A stretch of 64,000 nt of DNA from Collinsella aerofaciens (GCF_015548375.1 NZ_JADMWW010000008.1:19989-83988); one strand, 5' to 3'; positions 17,230 to 26,280 are shown, counted from the first letter of the stretch. Notes: generated by a model from the letters alone, not told the origin. Numbers and translations are program-made.

Positions 17230-19448
17230 AGCTGTGAATCGCAGCGATCTAAGAACCTTCGAAGCCATTAGGTGTGTCGGCTAATTCCCGCGCCTGTAAA
17301 GCAATTGCCCGAAATACGATACCTGCAAAACATGTACGCCCATGGCTTTGACTGCCTTGTGATATAAGTATCTGCTCGAAGTGCGGTGTCTGCGAAGCAT
17401 AAGAGTGGGAAAGTCCATATTTATGCTTAGTGAGTAGTCTCTCGAAACGCCATACTTGCGAAGCCTGTGTGCGTGGATGCGAACAAAGTTTTGCGGTAAG
17501 TAGCTGCTCGAGGCGCGGTACCCACGAAGCAATATCCATCCTGAGAATGATGCAAAGTAGGGTAAGTAGCTGTCCGAAGCGCGGTACCTGCAAAGTTTTA
17601 TGGACTCTTGGGTTTTTTGCCGGCCAGAGTAAGTAGCTGCCCGAAGTGCAGTCCCTGCGAAGTAGGCCTTATGTAGGCAGAATTAAGCGCGAAGGTAGGT
17701 AGCTGCTCGAAGCGCGATACCTGTGAAGCGTAAATCATTGCGCCATATGGCGGCTCTGTGGCAAGAAACTAGTCGAAGCGCGGTCCCTGCGAAGCCATCC
17801 TACGGTGGGAACGTCGCAGCCGGATGGTAAGTAGCTGCTCGAAGCACGGTACCTACGAAGCAACATGTTGCAGCCGCCAATCGCTTGAAGACGGTAAGTG
17901 GCAGCTCGAAGCGCGGTACCTACGAAGCACGCACCACGTCCGCAGCCTTGACGTCACAGGTAAGTAGCAGCTCGAAGTGCGGTACCTACGAAGCAGAATA
18001 CGACACGCGCCCCATAAACTCATGGGTAAGTAGCAGCTCGAAGCGCGGTACCTACGAAGCGTCTTGAAGACACCTTTGGTCGCATCCAAAGGTAAGTAGC
18101 TGCTCGAAGCGCGGTACCTACGAAGCGCTCCTTGGCGGCATACGCAGAACCAACCTGGTAAGTAGCAGCTCGAAGCGCGGTACCTACGAAGCACAAAAAC
18201 CTGTACCTTTTTGTGCAACAAAGGTAAGTAGCTGCTCGAAGCGCGGTACCTACGAAGCAGCTATAGCTGATGGGGAGGGAGCGACAGAGGTAAGTAGCTG
18301 CTCGAAGCGCGGTACCTACGAAGCATCACTGGACGCGACGTCGACCTAGCCGAAGGTAAGTAGCTGCTCGAAGCGCGGTACCTACGAAGCGTGTATGTGT
18401 TACGGGGCGGGAGCTGCTCCGGTAAGTAGCTGCTCGAAGCGCGGTACCTACGAAGCCGGCAAGCGAGTGAAACGAGCGCGCAGCGGGGTAAGTAGCTGCT
18501 CGAAGCGCGGTACCTACGAAGCAAGAGCCCGCGTTTGTCCTCAGACATGCCAGGTAAGTAGCTGCTCGAAGCGCGGTACCTACGAAGCACATACGTCCTG
18601 CAATGCCATAGGCATTCCGGTAAGTAGCTGCTCGAAGCGCGGTACCTACGAAGCCGTGAAACCGTTGGCGATTATGTAGCCGACGGTAAGTAGCTGCTCG
18701 AAGCGCGGTACCTACGAAGCCTCTTCCTTGGCCATAAAAATGGAGCCCTTGGTAAGTAGCTGCTCGAAGCGCGGTACCTACGAAGCACATACGTCCTGCA
18801 ATGCCATAGGCATTCCGGTAAGTAGCTGCTCGAAGCGCGGTACCTACGAAGCGTATCGAAGGTCATGCCAGAGGTCTGCTCGGGTAAGTAGCTGCTCGAA
18901 GCGCGGTACCTACGAAGCGCCGCCGGCAAATGCCACCACGCAAAGGCGGGTAAGTAGCTGCTCGAAGCGCGGTACCTACGAAGCTCTATTCTTCAGACAC
19001 CGCCCGCCGCGCCCGGTAAGTAGCTGCTCGAAGCGCGGTACCTACGAAGCCCATAATAGATGCGAGTCATGGCCAATTCAGGTAAGTAACTACTCGAAGC
19101 GCGGTACCTGCGAAGCAGGAACCCCCCCCCATCACAGTTTCCTCGGTGGTAAGTAACTACTCGAAGCGCGGTACCTGCGAAGCTTTTTCTTTTGAACTCA
19201 CATGGACATACCTGGTAAGTAACTACTCGAAGCGCGGTACCTGCGAAGCTGGTCGGCATGGCAATCTCCGTTCGACGACGGTAAGTAACTACTCGAAGCG
19301 CGGTACCTGCGAAGCATCGGCTTCACCAGACCGTCGGCGGCGTCGGGTAAGTAACTACTCGAAGCGCGGTACCTGCGAAGCCGCTTTGCATGATTGATTT
19401 CAAATATTCGAAGGTAAGTAACTACTCGAAGCGCGGTACCTGCGAAGC
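17230..19448 (-). CRISPR. Type II-A CRISPR array, about 33 repeats plus one fossil
   Basis: The 36-bp repeat has + strand halves GGTAAGTAGCTGCTCGAA and GCGCGGTACCTACGAAGC, with 30-31-bp spacers (66-67-bp units). Repeat starts: 17297, 17363, 17429, 17495, 17561, 17628, 17694, 17760, 17826, then 17893 to 19015 in 18 units, then 19081, 19148, 19214, 19280, 19346, 19413. A further decayed copy fits at 17230. The leader is on the right, next to csn2, so transcription is on the minus strand. Repeats left of about 17826 carry many substitutions (trailer decay). The six leader-proximal repeats form a uniform variant (ACTAC for GCTGC, CCTGC for CCTAC). The spacers at 18589-18618 and 18787-18816 are identical. 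Confidence 0.97.
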
Positions 19449-19545
19449 CGAAGAATTGACATCGACTGGCAAGTCCGTATAAGAGCAGCTACTGAAGCTA
19501 AAAAGTTGATTAGAAGAAAGAAAAGGTTCCGACGATTTTGGGAAA
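19449..19545 (-). promoter_or_regulatory. CRISPR leader
   Basis: AT-rich segment between the first repeat and the cas-operon terminator. On the minus strand TTATAC (about 19478-19483) could be a -10. The segment AGAGCAGCTACT near 19482 is an inverted match to part of the repeat. The stretch 19576-19683, between terminator and csn2, holds no other feature I can see. Confidence 0.55.
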
Positions 19546-19575
19546 CCATCCTATTTCCGCCCGGAAACAGGATGG
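19546..19575 (-). terminator. Terminator of the cas operon
   Basis: CCATCCTATTTCCG pairs with CGGAAACAGGATGG (one mismatch pair). On the minus strand TTTCCC follows. It separates csn2 from the array leader. Confidence 0.65.
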
Positions 19576-19683
19576 TTGTGTGAGTTCTGGAAAAACCTGA
19601 CAGCTACCGGATCATCGGAAAACCGTGCTATCAAGCAATAAGCCTTATTTGAGATTTCAAGGTGCACGCACCAGTTTAACGGT

Positions 19684-20358
19684 TTAGACGTTACGGGAGA
19701 AGAGGACCCGATCTCTATCTATATGCCACACTGGGATCTCGAGATTGGCAGTGTCTACCTCCCGGTATTCGAGAAACAACATTTCCAGGCCCTCATGGCG
19801 CGCCTTTCGAGTTAATTCCAAGACCTCGGTCGGATTTAGCTTGTCGATGAGGGCGATTACAGCAATTGACGGATTCAGCCTCGTATCGCAAACGTAATCC
19901 ATGAAGGAGAAGAATTTTCTTTGCAGGGTATTGGCCGGCTCGCGGCGGGGTGACAGCGAAAGCCATTTGGCGAACGATTTGATATCCCGTTCCGTGTTCC
20001 CTATCAAATCCGTTCGAAGGGAATACCCCAATTCCGCGATCAACATCTCGATACACGCCCTGATCTCATGCGCTTTGGTTGCCAAAGGCTCACAGGCCTC
20101 GATCTCAGACGCCATCCTTGACGTATAGGCGCCGGTTAACCTCCGGTCATCGAATGGGAGCTCGATCAGGCTGTCGATAAGGACGATATCCTTCGGTTTG
20201 AGCTTTCGTTCCCCTCGGTATAGGGCGATTCCGGGTTCCCCTTCTCCCAAAAGCGATTCGGCGCATCGAGATAGCTCGTCGAACTCATCGAAGGATATGA
20301 CTCCAAGTCCGTCCGGAAAATCGATTGTCTCCCCTACCGTTTCGAGCTTGACGATCAT
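19684..20358 (-). CDS. csn2: CRISPR adaptation protein Csn2
   Basis: A 224-aa protein in the csn2 position, after cas2. The mostly helical core and the N-terminal beta-rich part (VKLETVGETIDFPDGLGVISF) fit Csn2, a tetrameric ring binding DNA ends during spacer capture and diagnostic of subtype II-A. The ATG overlaps the cas2 stop by 4 bp (ATGA). Length matches the ~220-aa Csn2 class. Assignment rests on order, size and the N-terminal pattern. Confidence 0.85.
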   Translation of the reverse strand: MIVKLETVGETIDFPDGLGVISFDEFDELSRCAESLLGEGEPGIALYRGERKLKPKDIVLIDSLIELPFDDRRLTGAYTSRMASEIEACEPLATKAHEIRACIEMLIAELGYSLRTDLIGNTERDIKSFAKWLSLSPRREPANTLQRKFFSFMDYVCDTRLNPSIAVIALIDKLNPTEVLELTRKARHEGLEMLFLEYREVDTANLEIPVWHIDRDRVLFSRNV

Positions 20359-20663
20359 AAGACGATAAAGTCCTCTCCGGTAACAAAATGCCCCTCGTCA
20401 GACGGGCTTCCACATAGCGTGAGCATTGAGCAAAAGGAGGCCTCGGATACCCTGAGCACCTGCACCAGCCCCGCTTCTGGAAGGCTGGCCTTGAGCCTAG
20501 AGATGGCAGCCTCGGCATTCTTGGTATCGACCGCCAGGCGGGTGTAGACGGAATTCTGCAGCCTCGTATAGCCATCCCCGACAAGAAACTGCCTGAACCT
20601 CGAGTACTCATGACGGTCCTGGGCATCGGCCACGGGTAGGTCATACATTACGACTATCCTCAT
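20355..20663 (-). CDS. cas2: CRISPR adaptation nuclease Cas2
   Basis: A 102-aa ferredoxin-like protein: MRIVVMYDLPVADAQDRHEY with the conserved first-strand Asp (YDLP), then RLQNSVYTRLA, typical of Cas2. The start is placed at 20663, where GGAGG lies 9 nt upstream; an upstream in-frame codon at 20723 would overlap cas1 and has no ribosome site. It bridges two Cas1 dimers in the integration complex. Confidence 0.95.
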   Translation of the reverse strand: MRIVVMYDLPVADAQDRHEYSRFRQFLVGDGYTRLQNSVYTRLAVDTKNAEAAISRLKASLPEAGLVQVLRVSEASFCSMLTLCGSPSDEGHFVTGEDFIVL

Positions 20664-20688
20664 GAACCTTATCCTCCCCCGTTCCCCA

Positions 20689-21576
20689 TCAAGGCGTTCC
20701 TGGCGCCGAGATCTCATCTGCATCGCCAGCCCCCTCCATCACACGAAGGCATCCGTCGACCCATAGGTCGATGGCGTCCGACACCCGGTAGCTCCCATGG
20801 CCATAGGGAATCCTGTCCGCGAGTGTGGACGCAAGGAGCCTTTTCACAGAAGGCGAGAGATCGCGGGGGCGCTCCAGCTCGACTTTCCGATCGACCAGGG
20901 GCCTGAACGGCTCCACGAGGTCGCAGGCGAGGTTGTAGGGGTTCGTCTTGGAGTGGTGGTGGATTCCCACCTGGTTGAGGTAGCCCTTCGCCGCGATCCT
21001 GCACGCTGTATGCGAGAGCAGGATGGAATAACCGTAGTCGAGGGCGCTATTGGTTGCATCCGCGTGCGGTACCCGCACGAAACCGTCGCCGAACAGCGCT
21101 TTGAAATAGCGGCGCGCACCCGCGGCCTCGCGCCCGGTCGAGTCGCCGGCGCGGACCTCTCCCGCATAGGATGCAAGCAGCTCTGCCTCCAGGTCGTGGC
21201 CTGATCCTTCGAGGACAGAGGCCTGGTTTTCCAGCTTGCACTCGATGATCCTCTTCCACAGCATCTTGCGCGGCCAGGCGCCCCAGGACATCTGTGAGAG
21301 GACTTTGCCGTTCGTATCGATCGTCGCTGCCGTTAGCGGCATCAGGATTGATGCCGGCATATGCCGGCTATCGGTGAAAATGACGCTGCAGCCCCTTGCC
21401 GCGAGCTCATCGAGCAGGTAGGTCGATATGAACGCGGCCTTCCCGTCGACAACGATGCAGTCGAGCTCGTCGGCGCGCAAAAGGACGGGCCGGGGGTCGC
21501 CGTCACGGTGAACGGCGACCCATCCCGCCTCATAGCGCAGTTTCCGGGCGTTCTCCAAAAAGAGTGTCTTACCCAA
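20689..21576 (-). CDS. cas1: CRISPR integrase Cas1 (type II)
   Basis: About 295 aa. The metal-binding set is present: Glu in GREAAGARRYFKALFG, His in GIHHHSKTNPYNLACDLVEPF, and the acidic pair in DLVEPFRP. The start is taken as TTG 21576, overlapping the cas9 stop (TTGGGTAA), with AGAGGG upstream. An in-frame ATG at 21618 lies inside cas9 without a ribosome site, so 309 aa is the alternative. Together with Cas2 and Csn2 it makes a full adaptation set. Confidence 0.95.
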   Translation of the reverse strand: MGKTLFLENARKLRYEAGWVAVHRDGDPRPVLLRADELDCIVVDGKAAFISTYLLDELAARGCSVIFTDSRHMPASILMPLTAATIDTNGKVLSQMSWGAWPRKMLWKRIIECKLENQASVLEGSGHDLEAELLASYAGEVRAGDSTGREAAGARRYFKALFGDGFVRVPHADATNSALDYGYSILLSHTACRIAAKGYLNQVGIHHHSKTNPYNLACDLVEPFRPLVDRKVELERPRDLSPSVKRLLASTLADRIPYGHGSYRVSDAIDLWVDGCLRVMEGAGDADEISAPGTP

Positions 21577-24500
21577 GGGTGGATACCCTCTCGTGGAGGC
21601 CCGCCGCCGAAATGTCAACGATAGCGAAACCGGCCTTGGGGTCGTTGATGATCTTATCGAAGGTCATCGAGAGCGTACCCGCGAACGCGCTGCCGCCGAG
21701 GGGCCTCACGTCGGCGGTGCCCCTGATTCCCGAGAGGAGCTCCACGACCTGGACCTCGGACTCCGCTACCGCGCGGACGGTCTTAGCGAGATCGTCCGCT
21801 TCCGTATCGGCGAACACCTCCTCCGGCGTCTTCAGGGCACCCAGCTTGAGCACCTTGGAGACGCGGGGGAAGTTTGCCGGAGCGAGCGCGAGAAGGCGTG
21901 CCCACAGCCGGCAGAGAACCTTGGCATCGGATTCAAGATCACGCCTGGGGCTCGGCTGCTCGCCGTCGACCATGCGCTCGACGATCCTGAGCAGTCGGGT
22001 GTCGGCTGCGTCGAGGGCGAGCTGGCGCACGGGGCCGGCGGTCTTCAGCCCCTTGACCCTGAAGCGCTCCCCATATGCCTCGTACACTGTTTCCTTAAGG
22101 ATCCTGTCGCGCACGACGCGGACGAATCTCTCACCGGATTCACGGCACAGCGAGCGCGCATAGAGCTCGGTGAGCGAATCGGTCGCCTTGGATGCGATGG
22201 AGGTGGGCACGGGGGCGAACCTGAACAGGTTTCCCTTCTTGCCCTCGGTCTCGTAGATCATGAAATAGGCGAACGTCTGGGCTGAGTAGCCGCCGAACAG
22301 GGCAGCATCACGGTCGCCCTTCACGGGGATGAGCTTCGTCTTGGAGTCGCGCGGGGAGTAGACGGTCTGCTTCCAGAAGGCGCCGCCTTCCTCGTAGGGG
22401 GCAAACGTCACGCGCAGGTTCTTCCAGGAGCAGGCGCGGATGAGCCTCTCGCGCTCGAAATCGGAATCCCACAGCACTTCGGCCGTGTCATAGTCCACGA
22501 GGTCGCGGAAGAACCCGCCTGAGAAGAAGTCGAGCTCGGAGTCCGCCCCGCCCCGGCGCTCCTGTGCCTCGATATCGCGCATGGTGCGCTCGTAGAAGGC
22601 CCTGTTGTTCGACCATATGGGCGCCCTCGTCTCGATGAACCTGCCGGTCGTGAGGGCGATGAGGGCATCGTGGGCGTGGTAGTAGCGATTTGCTTTTCGG
22701 CTTCTCGGGATTCCCGCGCGCCTCCTGACCGAGCTGGCGACCCCGGCCTTCACCGGCACGACCTTGACGCCCGTGTAGGTTGCCTCGAGGACCGCGGCGA
22801 TGAGCTTGCACTCCTGGCTCGTCTCGGTCAGCTGGCGCCCGACGATCGACTTCAGCATTCTCTCGGAGATCTGCGTCCTCATGAGCGTATTGAGTTTGCG
22901 CTCGGTCATGAGGCCCGCGCGGCGAAGGTGCATCCAGAAAGGCGCCATCTTCCTCTGCACGTGTTGGGGCACGAGGATCGAGTCCTTCTTATCAAGGCTC
23001 TCGGCGTACAGGACCAATGCCTTGTTGTCGAGCGATTCGTCCCTGCGCACCGACCTGGGCAGGATACGGTCGACGCAGTAGTCGACCGACGCGATGCGCG
23101 CGATATCGATGGGCTTGCCGGAGTAGAGGCTCTTTCCCGCCTGTCGGAAATAGAGGTACAGGCGCTCGTTGATCTCCTTCTCGTCGAACATCCCCAGCTC
23201 GCGCAGGAGCCTGGCGGCATCCAGGTCGCGGCGCGCGTCCTCGTCGAGCGCCTTCAGCGCGGCCTCGATCTCCTGGGCGCGGCTCCGCGACCGCTTGCCC
23301 TTCAGCTGTTTCGAGGCGGTCCTCGTGACCTCGACGTAGACCTTTGCCGGGGCGCATCCAGCCACCGAAGCCATATCCTCGATAACCTTCATGGCCTGCG
23401 AGACGCCGCGACGAAGCGCGGGGGACCCGGGCAGGGCGTCGATGCCGAGCTCACCGGCCTTTTCCAGCGCGGTGGCGTTGACCTCGTCAATCCTCGTGCG
23501 GAAGCCGAGCTCGGTGTCGCTCAGGGCCTGCATCAGGTTCATGGACGTGCCGCGGAACCTGCCGTAGGGCGCGCCCTGCTCGAGAACGTCCATGATACAC
23601 ATGTCGCCGCGCGCGGTGTCTACCCACACACCGGTGAGCAGGCGCTCGGAGAGCTGGCCCCAGCCCTTGAGGCGCTTCGCGCAAAAGGCCTCGATAGCGC
23701 CCTCGTCAAGGATATCCCCGTATTCCTTGGCGACCTTGCGCTTCAGGATGGAGCGCTCCTCGAACACGGTGTTCCACAGGATGATGTCCTCTGCCATGGA
23801 CTTCTGGGCGGCCGTCAAGGACTTCACGCCGAGAAGGCCTGCAATCCAGGCCGAGACGGACAGGCGCGACGTCATCCTTTTGGCATCGGATACGCCCTTG
23901 ACGTGCGGGTGCGCCATCGTGAAGTCGCGCGAGAGGATGTTCGCGATTCGGCTGAGGGTCATGACCGAGCCGTCCGATGCGGCCTCGACCACGGCCGCCC
24001 TCATCGCCGCATCGAGCGGCAGCCAGTCCTGGCCGTCCTCGGTGTAGCGGATGCCCGCCAGCTCGTTCAGGAACCGGAAGCGCTCGTAGATGAGGGAGTT
24101 CGCCGGGAGCACGTCCTCATCGACCAGGTAGGTGCACTTGCCCGTCATGCGCCGGATGAATGCCTCTGCGGCCGCATCGGTGTCGATATGCTCCTCGTAG
24201 TTCCAGGGTGTGACGAAGGCGCGCTCATGGCCGGGAAGACGGCGCGACCACGAGAACCTCGCCTTGCCGTGGGCGTCCACGGGCGCGGCCGAGGAGTCCA
24301 GGGGCCCTACGTAGTAGGGGATCCTCGAGGTCAGCACCTTCAGGATATGGGGGCCTGCGTCCTTTAGCCAGGGGTAGAAGCCGCCCTGCGCGTCGATGAT
24401 GCGGCCCACGACCTCCGCATGGAGCTGGTACGGGATAGCACTGTTGTCCGTGGTGTGGATACGGCGAAGGAACCTGTGCTCTCCGAGAGCGGCGACCATA

Positions 24501-25762
24501 TCGATGTAGGCCGGGTCCTTTGCGGCATCCGTTCCCTTGAAGAGCCTCTCAACCCTCTTCTTGAACTCCTCATAGGGAATCACGTTGAGGTCGTAGGCCG
24601 TATAGCCCATATTCCTCTTGGCGCCGTCTAGCTTCTTCACGAGCACCTTGTCGTACCCCCTGCGGCCGGACCTTTTCGGGCCGCCGAAGAAGTCCCTGTA
24701 GAGGGCAAGCCCGTCCTCGTCGGGACCTTCCTCGGAATCAGCATGGGCGATGTATTTCAGTGCGAGGTCCTTCAGGGTGCGCAGCTGGCGCCCGTACACC
24801 TCGTACTGGGCCACCTGGTTGTGCGAGAGGGTCTTTCCGGGTGCAAACGAGAGAAGGCCCTGTAGGCGCCACGCGGAGTAGAGGCCCCGTGCGGCCTCGA
24901 TGGTCGGGGCGAGTCTGTCGGGGCAGTTGGCGAGGAACTCATCGAGCGCATCGGCGTCGGATACGGATATCTTTCCGATCTGCTCGCCCTCGAGTGCGAA
25001 GGCGTCCATATTCGCCTTGTAGCCGGCGACGAGGTCGCCCAGCGCCTTTGCCTGCGCGCGGGCGATCTTGGCGTCGATATCGTCGCCTGTCACCGATACG
25101 GCGCCGGACACGGCCTTTTGGAGCTCTCGGGCAGTCCAGGAGCCGCCCATACCGCCAAGCGCGCTGCCGTCGAGCTCGATAGCCTCGCCACAGGCCTCCC
25201 CCAGGGCGTCGAGCTCGCGCACGAGGGCCTCGACCTGGGCGGAGGGGTCTGAGTTGTCGGACGTCACGTCGTTGCCCTCCATGAGGAAGTGTCCGCGGCG
25301 CACGACGTGGTTGGCGATGGCCCAGAAGACGAGCCTGGGGTCTCGGGGGCCGTCTGATTCCATGAGGTCGACGTCGAGGTGCGCGAGCGTGGGATAGCCG
25401 TCAAGAAGCCCCTGCCAGGCGGCAGCCGCGGGATCTGCCGCGATATCGTCGCGCATGAGTTTGTAGGACATCCTGCGCCTGACGAAGAAATCCGGGTCTG
25501 TGGGAGCGATCGCCGGCGCGAACACGCGCTCCATCTCACGCTCCCTGCCGCGGGCGCGCTGGAGCCTGCGCCTCGCCGTGCGCGGCATACGGGCCTCGGA
25601 GGCGTGGAGCGCCTCCTTGAAGCAGCGTGCGCCCATCACGGGCTGGCCCTTATGGTAGAGGACCTCCCCGTACTCGTCTGTGGCCACGAACCCGACGCTC
25701 GTACCGTCGAGGTCGATTCCGGCATACCACGGACCGTTGATATTTTTAAGTTTCCTGGCCAT
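21569..25762 (-). CDS. cas9: Cas9 with intact RuvC but substituted HNH residues
   Basis: A 1,397-aa type II-A Cas9. RuvC-I GIDLDGTSVG (Asp17), an Arg-rich bridge helix (RTARRRLQRARGRE), RuvC-II KVYVEVTRT (Glu811) and RuvC-III YYHAHDA (His1029, Asp1032) are all present. In the HNH domain, where Cas9 normally reads DH-I-x-P, this protein has DYCVDRILPRS: the catalytic His is Arg899 (CGT). The Asn aligned with SpCas9 N863 is Ser922 (AGC), in LYAESLDKKDS. Each change is a single A-to-G step from a His or Asn codon. The reading frame is otherwise intact. Prediction: it cuts only the non-target strand. AGGAGAACTC precedes the ATG. It heads the cas9-cas1-cas2-csn2 operon. Confidence 0.97.
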   Translation of the reverse strand: MARKLKNINGPWYAGIDLDGTSVGFVATDEYGEVLYHKGQPVMGARCFKEALHASEARMPRTARRRLQRARGREREMERVFAPAIAPTDPDFFVRRRMSYKLMRDDIAADPAAAAWQGLLDGYPTLAHLDVDLMESDGPRDPRLVFWAIANHVVRRGHFLMEGNDVTSDNSDPSAQVEALVRELDALGEACGEAIELDGSALGGMGGSWTARELQKAVSGAVSVTGDDIDAKIARAQAKALGDLVAGYKANMDAFALEGEQIGKISVSDADALDEFLANCPDRLAPTIEAARGLYSAWRLQGLLSFAPGKTLSHNQVAQYEVYGRQLRTLKDLALKYIAHADSEEGPDEDGLALYRDFFGGPKRSGRRGYDKVLVKKLDGAKRNMGYTAYDLNVIPYEEFKKRVERLFKGTDAAKDPAYIDMVAALGEHRFLRRIHTTDNSAIPYQLHAEVVGRIIDAQGGFYPWLKDAGPHILKVLTSRIPYYVGPLDSSAAPVDAHGKARFSWSRRLPGHERAFVTPWNYEEHIDTDAAAEAFIRRMTGKCTYLVDEDVLPANSLIYERFRFLNELAGIRYTEDGQDWLPLDAAMRAAVVEAASDGSVMTLSRIANILSRDFTMAHPHVKGVSDAKRMTSRLSVSAWIAGLLGVKSLTAAQKSMAEDIILWNTVFEERSILKRKVAKEYGDILDEGAIEAFCAKRLKGWGQLSERLLTGVWVDTARGDMCIMDVLEQGAPYGRFRGTSMNLMQALSDTELGFRTRIDEVNATALEKAGELGIDALPGSPALRRGVSQAMKVIEDMASVAGCAPAKVYVEVTRTASKQLKGKRSRSRAQEIEAALKALDEDARRDLDAARLLRELGMFDEKEINERLYLYFRQAGKSLYSGKPIDIARIASVDYCVDRILPRSVRRDESLDNKALVLYAESLDKKDSILVPQHVQRKMAPFWMHLRRAGLMTERKLNTLMRTQISERMLKSIVGRQLTETSQECKLIAAVLEATYTGVKVVPVKAGVASSVRRRAGIPRSRKANRYYHAHDALIALTTGRFIETRAPIWSNNRAFYERTMRDIEAQERRGGADSELDFFSGGFFRDLVDYDTAEVLWDSDFERERLIRACSWKNLRVTFAPYEEGGAFWKQTVYSPRDSKTKLIPVKGDRDAALFGGYSAQTFAYFMIYETEGKKGNLFRFAPVPTSIASKATDSLTELYARSLCRESGERFVRVVRDRILKETVYEAYGERFRVKGLKTAGPVRQLALDAADTRLLRIVERMVDGEQPSPRRDLESDAKVLCRLWARLLALAPANFPRVSKVLKLGALKTPEEVFADTEADDLAKTVRAVAESEVQVVELLSGIRGTADVRPLGGSAFAGTLSMTFDKIINDPKAGFAIVDISAAGLHERVSTLG

Positions 25763-25784
25763 GAGTTCTCCTGTGTGATATAAA

Positions 25785-25882
25785 GGGATTGTGAGTTGCT
25801 GCTCGAAGCGCAGTACCTAAGTCGAAATACGGCTTAAAAGCCACAAACTGCCTAAACAGGCCGCCCGTATGGGGCTTTTTCT
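25785..25882 (+). ncRNA. tracrRNA, divergent from cas9
   Basis: The anti-repeat at about 25790-25818 matches the CRISPR repeat (GCTGCTCGAAGCGC core) with four differences. It is followed by small hairpins GGCT-TAAA-AGCC and GCCT-AAAC-AGGC, then a terminator GCCC-GTAT-GGGC with TTTTTCTTT ending near 25882. TATAAA at 25779-25784 is a plausible -10, placing the start next to the anti-repeat. It is complementary to minus-strand crRNA. Location and opposite orientation resemble the S. pyogenes arrangement. Confidence 0.9.
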
Positions 25883-25905
25883 TTATTCCGACATTCCATA
25901 GGCAT

Positions 25906-26187
25906 CTAGAGCAGGTACTCCATGACGGTACCGGTCGAGTCGGTGCGGAAGCGGATGCTGCCCACCGTGTTCTCGTGGATCATGTCGCCGGTCGCCACAT
26001 CCACGTAGACGGCATCGCTGAGACCGCGCGACACCTCCATCTCGGTGGCGCCGGTCTCGGAGTCGATGCGGAGCTTTCCGACCTGGTTGCGCACGTGCAT
26101 CTGGCCCCTGGAGTCCTGGCAGCGCTCGACCGTGCCGCTGCCGGCCTCGGTCAGGTGCACGCTATTCATTTGGAAACTGTTCACAGT
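25906..26187 (-). CDS. Hypothetical protein between tracrRNA and pilin gene, 93 aa
   Basis: Not recognised. The GTG at 26187 follows GGAGGGG; an internal ATG is at 26172. The composition is beta-rich with repeated short motifs (GSGTVERC, GKLRIDSETG, GSIRFRTDSTG), suggesting a small beta-solenoid or sandwich. No signal peptide or membrane helix. It has its own promoter and ends 24 bp from the tracrRNA end, convergent with it. A role in CRISPR or pilus control is possible only by position. Confidence 0.55.
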   Translation of the reverse strand, partial: TVNSFQMNSVHLTEAGSGTVERCQDSRGQMHVRNQVGKLRIDSETGATEMEVSRGLSDAVYVDVATGDMIHENTVGSIRFRTDSTGTVMEYLL

Positions 26188-26252
26188 TACCCCTCCCCCT
26201 CTGCAAGAAGGCATGAGGCCGGGCCTTTCCCGGCATTGGAGGGTTTTATCCA

Positions 26253-26280
26253 ATTATAGACTGACGTCGGGACGTTCCCG
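26253..26280 (-). promoter_or_regulatory. Promoter with operator for the 93-aa gene
   Basis: A perfect -10 TATAAT on the minus strand (26258-26253), directly preceded by the inverted repeat CGGGACGTTCCCG (26268-26280), which could be a repressor site. Confidence 0.5.

Noticed and set aside
19117..19147. C9 run in a CRISPR spacer as a contingency tract
   Set aside because: It lies in a spacer with no coding frame; most likely part of the captured protospacer.
17853..19397. Open frames with repeated RRYRASSSYLP or VSSCSKRGTYEA motifs
   Set aside because: They are translations of CRISPR repeats and spacers; the 66-bp unit (22 codons) keeps the frame open.
22670..24367. 565-aa open frame opposite cas9
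   Set aside because: Antisense shadow of a GC-rich gene; no ribosome site, and cas9 motifs fix the true strand.
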